Origin: Suilimivivens sp964393865
GTDB taxonomy: Bacteria > Bacillota > Clostridia > Lachnospirales > Lachnospiraceae
DNA length: 64,000 nucleotides
Assembly: GCA_964393865.1 (NCBI GenBank)
Contig: CAYMUW010000010.1
Span: 15,294 to 79,293, forward strand
Direction: 5' to 3'
The notes beneath the pieces are model-generated. The model was not told the origin of the DNA and did not search any database. It was given only the letters and a program-made list of their open reading frames with translations. Positions 8,404 to 15,897 of this stretch are shown piece after piece; position 1 is the first letter of the stretch; each line of letters begins with the position of its first letter. A program made the position numbers and the translations under genes.

Positions 8404-9374
8404 ATGAGTTTAAAAGAGATAGAACAGCCTGAATGGGTCGATCGCTATTGTGTCGGTAAAGAGGTATTGTCCGACTGTATTGATCGGTGGAAATACACAT
8501 ATCAAAGTGAATATGGATACATTTATATCTGCAGTCCTTTTCCCGGTATTCACTTGTGGGCAAATGATGTTTACATGCACATGATTCCGACGGAAATAAC
8601 GGAGGAATATCATTTTGTTAAGCTGAATTACTGCATGGACGGCAGATGCGAGGTGCAGCTTGCTGATGACCGGTATATTTATCTGGAAAAAGGTGTGCTG
8701 AGTATTGACAGAAATGCGCCGAAGGAAAATTTTGTATTTCCTGGTGCAAGGTATCGGGGAATTGAGTTGATTTTGGACATGGAGAAATTAAAGAGCCGGA
8801 AGCTCCAAATATTGTATGATTTGGGCATTGATGTTCAAAATCTGGAAAAGAAATTGGAAAAATATCAGGGGAGTTAATTGCCACCGTTTCCAGACAGTGA
8901 AGGGAGCTTGTGGAAGAAATTTGGGATCAATTGGTAACACATCAGGGGAAAATAGAGGACTTTCGTTTTTCTGTACTGCAAATGATGTATCTGCTTGGGA
9001 AAGGCAGCACTATCCCTATAGAAAAAAGAGGATATCTGACAAAGGGACAAAGGATGATAGCAGCCGGAGTAGAAGAAAAAATATGCGCAGACTTAAAGCA
9101 CCGCTACACGGTGGAAGAGTTGGCAGAAAGATACAGGATCAGTCCTTCCTCCTTAAAGAAATATTTTGAGCAGATGTACGGAATGCCTATTTCGGAATAT
9201 TTAAGAAGAAAAAGAATGGAGCTTGCAAAGGAGCTTTTAGCCGGTTCGGATTTAAGCATTTCCGATATCGCGGCAGAAGCGGGCTATGGCAATCAGGGGA
9301 AGTTTGGCAGCGCATTTAAAAGGTACACTCAGAAGACCCCTTTAGAATACAGAAGATTGCAGAATATTCAGTAA
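8404..9374 (+). pseudogene. AraC-family regulator, interrupted (two open halves)
   Basis: The two halves of one AraC-type regulator lie in different frames. Bases 8404-8877 encode an N-terminal sensor-like domain (157 residues, ending at TAA 8875). Bases 8910-9374 encode the C-terminal part with the paired helix-turn-helix (YTVEELAERYRISPSSLKKYFEQ and SISDIAAEAGYGNQGKFGSAFKRYT). Together they give about 320 residues, the normal length for this family. Around 8870-8905 the homologous-looking reading passes through the third frame (CHRFQTVKGA), so more than one small indel is likely. The second half could begin at GTG 8910 behind AAGGGAG, giving a DNA-binding fragment without a sensor. Sequencing error is an alternative. 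The position before feoA suggests an iron-uptake regulator. Confidence 0.7.
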
Positions 9375-9428
9375 ATATACAAGTATCGTAATTACCCATT
9401 GTATATGAGGGAGGAAAGGAGAAAAAGG

Positions 9429-9656
9429 ATGAGTAAGTTGTCAGAAATGCAGGCCGGCTCCAGGGGGAGTTTACAGGCGATTTCAGGTGACAGGCGTTTT
9501 ATCAGTAGAGTGACCGCTATGGGTCTTACCATTGGGTGTCCGATTGAAGTGCTGAAAAACGAAAAGAAGCAGCCGATCCTGATTTACAGCAGGGATACGG
9601 TGATTGCACTGAGCAGAAAAGAGTGTGAAAAAATACATGTAGGAGGAGCAAAATGA
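9429..9656 (+). CDS. feoA: FeoA-family ferrous iron transport accessory protein
   Basis: SH3-like FeoA protein of 75 residues that modulates FeoB. Visible pattern: an N-terminal LSEMQAGSRGSLQAISGD, then RVTAMGLTIGCPIEVLKN and a terminal DTVIALSRKECEKIHV, typical for the family. The start at 9429 is behind GGAAAGGAGAAAAAGG; an upstream ATG in the same frame at 9399 lacks a better site. Its stop overlaps the feoB start (ATGA), so translation is coupled. Confidence 0.92.
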   Translation: MSKLSEMQAGSRGSLQAISGDRRFISRVTAMGLTIGCPIEVLKNEKKQPILIYSRDTVIALSRKECEKIHVGGAK

Positions 9657-11689
9657 TGGAAGCAGGAAAACAGCCGGTGATTGCACTTTTAGGTCAGCCT
9701 AATTCCGGAAAGTCAACGCTGTTTAATCAGCTTACCGGATTAAAGCAGCATGTAGGAAACTGGCCGGGAAAAACGGTGGAAAAAAAGGAAGGAACCTTTG
9801 TAAGAGAAGGCGTTACATACAAGATTGTGGATCTGCCGGGAAGCTACAGCTTATCCGCAAATTCGGATGAGGAAATTGTTACAAGAGACTATATTGCTTA
9901 TGGAAATGCGGATCTTGTACTGATTATGGTGGATGCGGCACAGCTGCAAAGAAGTCTTTATATGCTGGCAGATTTTGCAGGAATTAACACGCCGGCGGTT
10001 TTAATTCTTAATATGATGGATGTGGCGGAAAAGCTGGGGAAGAAGATTGACGCAGCACAGATGGAGAGGAAGCTGGGAATTCCGGTGCTTCCCTTTGTGG
10101 CTGCGGAGAAAAAGCAGTATGAAAAGCTATACGCCTGTATGGATAAGGCTTTAAAGCAGCCCGGATTTTTGGATACAAGGGAATTGGAAAAGGAGTACGG
10201 AGCGGGAGAGCAGTCGGTCTATGCAAAGGTGCTGGAGCAAATGCCCCAAAGTGGAATGGAGCAGTACAGCCCCATGTGGCTGGCAGTTAAATGTATGGAA
10301 AAGGATCAGGTTGTGTTGGAGCGTGTGACAGACAGGATGCCCGGGGAGCAGAAGGCACAGCTTGAGGCGCTGGTGCTTGGCGAAAAGGAAAGCAGCTTTT
10401 TTGTGGGAAATTGCAAATATAATTGGATTAATAAGCTGCTGGATGGCGCAGTAAAGCAAAGCGGAAATAATAAAGCGCTGAGTAAATTTGACCAGCTTGC
10501 CACCGGCAGGAGATGGGGAAAGCCGATTGCTATAGGAGTGATACTGCTGGCTCTGGTGGCCACTATGATTATTGCTGCGCCGATTATGTTGATTGGATCT
10601 ATGATTCCGACGCTTTTATCAGGGCCGTTACGGAGTCTTCTGGAAGGCTTTCATGTGGCGGAGGTGCTTGTGTCCCTGATTAGCAGCCTGATTCCCAATA
10701 TTCTCTATTTTGCAGTGTCCATGTCAGGCTTTGTATTGGGGATTACCTTTGTATTTTCCTTTATTGAGGAAGTGGGCTACATGGCCAGAGTTTCCTTTGT
10801 GTTTGACAATTGGATGTCAAAGCTTGGTTTGCAGGGAAAATCCATTATGGCCTTTTTCATGGGTGCGGGCTGCACGATAGGAGGTGCATCAGGTACAAGA
10901 GTAATTGACAATTGGGGACAAAGAGTATTGGCTATGGCGCTTGTATGGGCAGTTCCCTGCGGCGCTACCTGGTCGCTGATGCCTACCCTTGCAAGTATGT
11001 TTTTCGGGAAAGGCGCTATTTTGGTTATGATTGCAATTGTGGCTTTTATGTTTGCAGCTATGGCAATTGTGGCAAAGGCGTTTGGAAACAAGCTTGCACC
11101 GGTGGAGGAGAGAACCGGAATGATTATGGAGATGCCCCCTTATCACAAGCCCAGATGGGGTCACCTGATCAGACATACCTTAAACCATGCCTGGGATATT
11201 TTTAAGCGGGCATTCTGTGTGATCTTTATTGTGGCATTGGTATTCTGGATTTTGTCCTATACCTCTGACGGCAAAATAGAGAACAGCATTATATACAAGG
11301 TGGGAACCTTTATAGAGCCAGTTACCAGAATTTTTGGTCTTGGATGGCAGACCTTTATGGCGTTTGTAGCATCTGCGCTGAGCAAGGAGGCTGTGCTTGG
11401 GGTGCTTAGTTCCATCTACACCAATAGCGGAAGCGTGTTTGACTCTACTATTGGAACGGCAGCTGCAGCAAGCAATTTGGGAGAGGTTCTGCCCACGGTG
11501 ATTTCCAAGGCAGAAGCCCTTGCCTTTATCTTTGCAACTACCTTCAATGTGCCCTGTGTTATGGCACTTGCCGCTACCTACAGAGAGACTCATTCCCTGA
11601 AGTGGACGCTTAAGATTGCTGCATTCTATACCTGCATGGCGCTGTTGCTGTCCTGTATTATTTATCATATCGGCGTGTTGATTTTTTAA
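9653..11689 (+). CDS. feoB: Ferrous iron transporter FeoB
   Basis: Inner-membrane Fe2+ transporter of 678 residues. The N-terminal G domain (about 1-165) has G1 GQPNSGKST, a G2 region within NWPGKTVEKKEG, G3 DLPG and G4 NMMD. A helical spacer follows. Membrane segments begin near residue 290. The two Gate domains contain the conserved motifs VGYMARVSFVFD with GAGCTIGGASGTR, and a second copy near KEAVLGVLSSIY. It starts at 9653 overlapping feoA; ATG 9656 is an equal alternative. It ends 50 bases before a terminator. It probably belongs to the same regulon as the flavodoxin and the upstream GTTAG palindrome. Confidence 0.97.
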   Translation: MMEAGKQPVIALLGQPNSGKSTLFNQLTGLKQHVGNWPGKTVEKKEGTFVREGVTYKIVDLPGSYSLSANSDEEIVTRDYIAYGNADLVLIMVDAAQLQRSLYMLADFAGINTPAVLILNMMDVAEKLGKKIDAAQMERKLGIPVLPFVAAEKKQYEKLYACMDKALKQPGFLDTRELEKEYGAGEQSVYAKVLEQMPQSGMEQYSPMWLAVKCMEKDQVVLERVTDRMPGEQKAQLEALVLGEKESSFFVGNCKYNWINKLLDGAVKQSGNNKALSKFDQLATGRRWGKPIAIGVILLALVATMIIAAPIMLIGSMIPTLLSGPLRSLLEGFHVAEVLVSLISSLIPNILYFAVSMSGFVLGITFVFSFIEEVGYMARVSFVFDNWMSKLGLQGKSIMAFFMGAGCTIGGASGTRVIDNWGQRVLAMALVWAVPCGATWSLMPTLASMFFGKGAILVMIAIVAFMFAAMAIVAKAFGNKLAPVEERTGMIMEMPPYHKPRWGHLIRHTLNHAWDIFKRAFCVIFIVALVFWILSYTSDGKIENSIIYKVGTFIEPVTRIFGLGWQTFMAFVASALSKEAVLGVLSSIYTNSGSVFDSTIGTAAAASNLGEVLPTVISKAEALAFIFATTFNVPCVMALAATYRETHSLKWTLKIAAFYTCMALLLSCIIYHIGVLIF

Positions 11690-11739
11690 TAAAGAAATCA
11701 AGAAAACTGCATAGTAACAATGTTTTTATGTAAGGACGG

Positions 11740-11780
11740 AAAGCCACATAGACACGGAAACAGGTGTTTATGTGGCTTTT
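11740..11780 (+). terminator. Terminator after feoB
   Basis: An 11-bp stem, AAAGCCACATA (11740-11750) with TATGTGGCTTT (11769-11779), has an 18-base loop and a short T run. Confidence 0.75.
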
Positions 11781-11821
11781 GTAATAGTAAGTGCTCCTGT
11801 CTTTAGTTCCTGCTGTGGCAA

Positions 11822-11868
11822 TTGACATATTTGGAAAAAGTGCTATAATAAGTTAGTCATATCTAACT
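11822..11868 (+). promoter_or_regulatory. Promoter with overlapping GTTAG palindrome upstream of the ABC exporter
   Basis: The -35 TTGACA (11822-11827) and -10 TATAAT (11844-11849) are both perfect consensus with a 16-base spacer. The palindrome AGTTAG-TCATAT-CTAACT occupies 11851-11868, directly after the -10 and covering the expected transcription start. This is a strong promoter with a built-in repressor site. Arms and spacing are identical to the site at 5585-5602. Confidence 0.8.
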
Positions 11869-11916
11869 AGCGTAAGTTATTTAGAATTACATATAAATTT
11901 TATGAGGAGGATGAAT

Positions 11917-12615
11917 ATGTTTCTGGAAATCAAAGGAATTAAAAAGCATTTTGGAGAAGGGGAAAGCCGGGTTGAAGTCTTGAACGGTATTGATATTGAG
12001 ATTGAAAAGGGAGAGATTTGCGTACTGCTGGGGCCTTCCGGTTCAGGAAAGTCCACCTTGCTGAATATCATCGGCGGCATTGACAATGCGGATACGGGAT
12101 ATATTTCCATAGCAGGGGAGAAGACGGCGGAGATGAACGAAAAGAGGCTGACACAGTATCGCAGAAAGCATTTGGGGTACGTTTTTCAGATGTATAATCT
12201 GATTCCCAATTTAAATATCAAGGAAAATGTGGAGGTCGGCGCCTATTTAAGTGACAATCCTCTGGAGATTGATGAGCTTTTAAAGGTGCTGGGACTGTAC
12301 GAGCACCGTCACAAGCTGCCCAACCAGTTATCCGGCGGGCAGCAGCAGCGTACCGCCATAGGCCGGGCTATTATCAAAAACCCCGATATTCTGCTGTGTG
12401 ATGAGCCTACCGGCGCATTGGATTATAAGACCTCCAAGGAAATCCTGAAGCTGATTGAGGAGGTTAATCAAAAATATGGGAATACGGTTATTATAGTTAC
12501 CCACAATGATGCCATTAAGAACATGGCGGACCGGGTGATTAAGCTTCGCGACGGCATAGTGCGAAAGAATTATGTGAACGAAAGCAAGATTCCAGCTGCG
12601 GAACTGGAATGGTAA
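11917..12615 (+). CDS. ABC transporter ATP-binding protein (MacB/LolD type)
   Basis: ATPase of 232 residues with Walker A LGPSGSGKST, Q-loop YVFQMYNLIPNL, signature QLSGGQQQRTAIGRAI, Walker B LLCDEPTGALD and H-loop IVTHND. The start at 11917 has AGGAGG six bases upstream; ATG 11902 lies before that Shine-Dalgarno sequence. It is followed after 11 bases by a large FtsX-type permease, making a two-gene exporter of the MacB class. It is expressed from a strong promoter whose start region is covered by the GTTAG palindrome, so it is probably repressed under some metal or redox condition. The substrate is unknown. Confidence 0.93.
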   Translation: MFLEIKGIKKHFGEGESRVEVLNGIDIEIEKGEICVLLGPSGSGKSTLLNIIGGIDNADTGYISIAGEKTAEMNEKRLTQYRRKHLGYVFQMYNLIPNLNIKENVEVGAYLSDNPLEIDELLKVLGLYEHRHKLPNQLSGGQQQRTAIGRAIIKNPDILLCDEPTGALDYKTSKEILKLIEEVNQKYGNTVIIVTHNDAIKNMADRVIKLRDGIVRKNYVNESKIPAAELEW

Positions 12616-12626
12616 GGAGGCGGCAT

Positions 12627-14882
12627 ATGAGAAATCCATTGTATAAACGTCTCCCCAGAGAGTTTAAAAGCGATTTTGGAAAATATCTTGTGATTTTTCT
12701 TTTTATAGCAGGGTTAATTGCACTGGTCTCCGGCTTTTTGGTGGCGGATAACAGTATGATTGCCGCCTATAACGAGGGTTTTGAAAAGTACAACATTGAA
12801 AACGGCAATTTTGAGCTGATGCTGGAGGCGGACGATGAACTGATAGACACGCTGGAGCAGGAAGGAGTTACCATTTATGACCAGTATTATGTGGATAAAA
12901 CGGTTAAGGAAAATGACTCCACGATGCGGGTGTACAGAAACAGGGAGGAAATCAATCTGCCGTGCCTGATGGAGGGCAGGATGCCGGAGCAGGCGGATGA
13001 AATTGCCATTGACCGTATGTATGCGGACAATAATGAGATGGCGGTGGGAGACAGCATTACCCTTGGCGGCAATCAGCTTACCGTTACAGGACTTGTGGCT
13101 CTTCCCGATTACAGCTGTCTGTTTGAAAATAATACGGATATGATGTTTGATTCTCTGACCTTTTGCGTTGCGGTTATGACGGATGAGGGCTTTGAAAGTC
13201 TGGGAGAGGATCATCTGCATTATGTCTATGCATGGAAATATGACGAAGAGCCTGCAGACGAGCGTGAAGAGAAGGAGGTCAGCGATGACTTCATGAAGGT
13301 GATTGCAGAGAATGCTGTCATCACCAACTTTATTCCCAGATATGCCAATCAGGCGATTCAATTTACCGGGGAGGATATGGGCGGTGACAAGGCAATGTTT
13401 ATCCTGTTTCTTTATATTGTTGTTGTCATCATTGCATTTGTATTTGCCATCACCACCAGCAATACCATTGCGGAGGAAGCTTCCGTAATCGGAACTCTTC
13501 GTGCTTCCGGCTATACCAGAGGAGAACTGATACGGCATTACCTGATCAGTCCCCTGATGGTAACGCTGTTGGCGGCAGTGGTTGGCAATATCCTGGGTTA
13601 TACGGTGTTGAAGGAATATATGGTTGGTTTATATTATGGAAGCTACAGCCTGCCTACTTATGAGACCTTGTGGAACGGGGAAGCTTTTGTGGAGACCACG
13701 GTAGTGCCCTTTGTGTTGATGCTGGTCATTAATCTGACAATTCTGGTCAGCAAGCTGAAGCTGTCGCCTCTTAAGTTTCTGCGCCATGATTTAAGCAAAC
13801 GCACCAAAAAGAAGGCCTTTCGGTTAAATACCAAAATTCCTTTTTTAATCAGATTCCGTCTTAGGATTATTTTTCAAAATATTCCCAACTATATTACCTT
13901 ACTGATAGGAATTATGTTTGCCTCTTTGATTATGATATTTGGGATGATGTTTGGTCCTCTGCTTGAGGACTATTCCAAAGAAATTGACGCAAGCATGTTT
14001 GCCGATTACCAGTATGTGTTAAAGGCACAGATAGACACGAAGGCAGAGGAAGCGGAAAAATATTGCGTGACTACCCTGCAGACCATGACGGGAAAATACC
14101 CGACAGAGGATATTATGGTGTATGGGATTGAGGATGGCAGTGATTACGTGGATATAGATTTTAAAGAAGGAGAAGTCCATGTGTCCGACGGCTATATGAT
14201 CAAATATGGGTTAAAGGATGGGGATAGTATCACGTTAAAGGATAAATACAGCGATGATATTTATGAGTTCACGGTAGCAGGCGAATATGAGTATCCGGCA
14301 GCTCTTGCGGTATTTCTTCCCCGCAGGGAATTTAATGAGATATTTGATAAAAAGGAGGATTATTACAGCGGATATCTTTCAGACAAGGAGCTTGATGACA
14401 TTGAGGATGCCTATATCAGTACAATTATCACCCAGGAGGATTTGACCAAGATATCCAGACAGCTGACCGTGTCCATGGGAGACTTTATGGTGCTGGTTGA
14501 GTATTTTGGGATTGTAATGTTTCTGTTGCTAATGTATCTGTTATCCAAGCAGATTATTGAAAAGAATGCGGGGGCTATCTCCATGGTAAAGATTTTGGGC
14601 TATTCCAATGGAGAGATCGGCGGCCTGTATATTATTGCCACTACGGCTGCAGTGGCAGTTTCCCTGTTTCTTTCTATGCCTGTCTGTAATTATATGCTGA
14701 GATGGCTGTTTAGTGGGTATCTTTATACGAAAATAAGCGGTTACATTCCCTATATGGTGTCAAATACCATTTATGTAAAGACAATAATCTGCGGTATTGT
14801 AAGCTATGCTGTGGTGGCAGCAATGCAGATGTTAAAGATTGGAAGAATCCCCAAAAGTGATGCGCTTAAGAATGTGGAGTAG
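12627..14882 (+). CDS. FtsX-like ABC transporter permease
   Basis: Permease of 751 residues with the topology of MacB/FtsX-type exporters: a first membrane helix (about 20-42), a large extracytoplasmic domain (about 45-255), three helices with the FtsX core (about 260-285, 310-345, 365-385; motif EEASVIGTLRASGYTRGELIRHY), then a second copy (helix about 425-450, extracytoplasmic domain to about 620, helices about 630-650, 670-695, 715-745; motif ISMVKILGYSNGEIGGLY). The start has AAGGAGG upstream. The extracytoplasmic domains are acidic. It pairs with the preceding ATPase and is followed by tandem terminators and a TetR gene. Confidence 0.92.
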   Translation: MRNPLYKRLPREFKSDFGKYLVIFLFIAGLIALVSGFLVADNSMIAAYNEGFEKYNIENGNFELMLEADDELIDTLEQEGVTIYDQYYVDKTVKENDSTMRVYRNREEINLPCLMEGRMPEQADEIAIDRMYADNNEMAVGDSITLGGNQLTVTGLVALPDYSCLFENNTDMMFDSLTFCVAVMTDEGFESLGEDHLHYVYAWKYDEEPADEREEKEVSDDFMKVIAENAVITNFIPRYANQAIQFTGEDMGGDKAMFILFLYIVVVIIAFVFAITTSNTIAEEASVIGTLRASGYTRGELIRHYLISPLMVTLLAAVVGNILGYTVLKEYMVGLYYGSYSLPTYETLWNGEAFVETTVVPFVLMLVINLTILVSKLKLSPLKFLRHDLSKRTKKKAFRLNTKIPFLIRFRLRIIFQNIPNYITLLIGIMFASLIMIFGMMFGPLLEDYSKEIDASMFADYQYVLKAQIDTKAEEAEKYCVTTLQTMTGKYPTEDIMVYGIEDGSDYVDIDFKEGEVHVSDGYMIKYGLKDGDSITLKDKYSDDIYEFTVAGEYEYPAALAVFLPRREFNEIFDKKEDYYSGYLSDKELDDIEDAYISTIITQEDLTKISRQLTVSMGDFMVLVEYFGIVMFLLLMYLLSKQIIEKNAGAISMVKILGYSNGEIGGLYIIATTAAVAVSLFLSMPVCNYMLRWLFSGYLYTKISGYIPYMVSNTIYVKTIICGIVSYAVVAAMQMLKIGRIPKSDALKNVE

Positions 14883-14927
14883 GAAAGGGCTGCTTATGTT
14901 GCTTGCTGCCTGCCGGACGGATAAATG

Positions 14928-15028
14928 AAAAAAGCTATCAACAGTACATATTGACAGAGATAAGCTTTTTGTGTTAGCATCATCTGTGAACGAAGAATTG
15001 AAATGTTCATAGATGATGTTTTCTTTTT
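14928..15028 (+). terminator. Two tandem hairpins after the ABC permease
   Basis: First hairpin: AAAAAGCTATC with GATAAGCTTTTT (14928-14970, one bulge). Second: CATCATCTGTGAAC (14978-14991) with GTTCATAGATGATG (15005-15018), followed by TTTTCTTTTT to 15028. The second is a strong intrinsic terminator. The first may act as a weaker one in either direction. Confidence 0.8.
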
Positions 15029-15044
15029 CTGAAATGGTTTTTGA

Positions 15045-15066
15045 GTGTCAAGTTATCTTGTGACAC
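15045..15066. promoter_or_regulatory. Inverted repeat GTGTCA-N10-TGACAC upstream of the TetR gene
   Basis: A 22-bp inverted repeat, GTGTCA (15045-15050) and TGACAC (15061-15066), lies 40 bases before the TetR-type gene. Size and spacing fit a TetR dimer operator, so autoregulation is plausible. A direct repeat of TGACCGGA follows at about 15070-15097. Confidence 0.45.
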
Positions 15067-15106
15067 CCTGACCGGAATGAAAAAGTGACCGGATGATATA
15101 CATACG

Positions 15107-15730
15107 ATGGATGGTGAAGACATGGGAAAGGCGTATTCTGAGGAAGAAAAGGAAGAGATAAAGATAAGGCTTCGGCAGGTGGGCCTTCAATTATTCCGGG
15201 AGAAGGGCATTAAGAAGGTGTCAGTCCGGGAAGTAACCTCCATGGTTGGCATTGCCCAGGGCGGCTTTTATACCTTTTATGAGAGCAAAGAGGACTTTAT
15301 GCTGGATCTGCTGAACCTTCGTGTTGAGGAAAAGCTTCTGATTCTGGAGGAGCAGTTTGCGGAAGCCCTTGCCGATCCCACAGGCTTTGTCATAGGTATT
15401 TTATATCAGTCCGGTATGCATCTGAAGGAGAATAAGGCGTTTAATAATATTGTCAGCGATTCCCTGCGGTTTTTTATGGATGGGAGAGAGGCGGATAAGC
15501 TGAAGGTGCTGCATAAGTATCGTGATTTTATGCTAAAGTTTTCAAAGTACCTAACGGAGCACGGCTTTCAGGTGGAGATGGACGTAGACGGGCTGATGAA
15601 CGTGGTCAGCGCTGCAACGATTCTGTTTTCCAATGCGGATATGCTGGAAGAAAAATATTTTGAGCAGATCTATCGTGTGTTTGCGGACAGTCAGGTGCCG
15701 CTGTTTTTTCGGGTGAAGCAGTTATCCTGA
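15107..15730 (+). CDS. TetR-family transcriptional regulator
   Basis: Regulator of 207 residues. The N-terminal helix-turn-helix reads FREKGIKKVSVREVTSMVGIAQGGFYTFYESKEDFMLDLL, a textbook TetR DNA-binding domain. The ligand-binding half is helical and has no identifiable signature. The alternative start ATG 15122 would give a protein five residues shorter; neither has a strong Shine-Dalgarno sequence. The gene follows the FtsX-type ABC exporter, separated by terminators, and has its own operator-like inverted repeat. It may control that exporter or only itself. Confidence 0.88.
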   Translation: MDGEDMGKAYSEEEKEEIKIRLRQVGLQLFREKGIKKVSVREVTSMVGIAQGGFYTFYESKEDFMLDLLNLRVEEKLLILEEQFAEALADPTGFVIGILYQSGMHLKENKAFNNIVSDSLRFFMDGREADKLKVLHKYRDFMLKFSKYLTEHGFQVEMDVDGLMNVVSAATILFSNADMLEEKYFEQIYRVFADSQVPLFFRVKQLS

Positions 15731-15897
15731 ATATACCTGATTATACAGGAGAGAAAAAGAAAATTTTTTATTCAATCTATGAACATTTTTTTGAAAATTC
15801 ACAGAAGCGACAAAAAATTTCCCGCAGGTTTCTGTTTATGCGCCGCTTGACAGTAAACTCAGGATAAATCAAAAGCAGCGCAGAAAAGAGGGCAGGA

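Noticed and set aside
12714..13538. 274-codon open frame on the minus strand
   Set aside because: Antisense to the FtsX-type permease; no domain or ribosome binding site.
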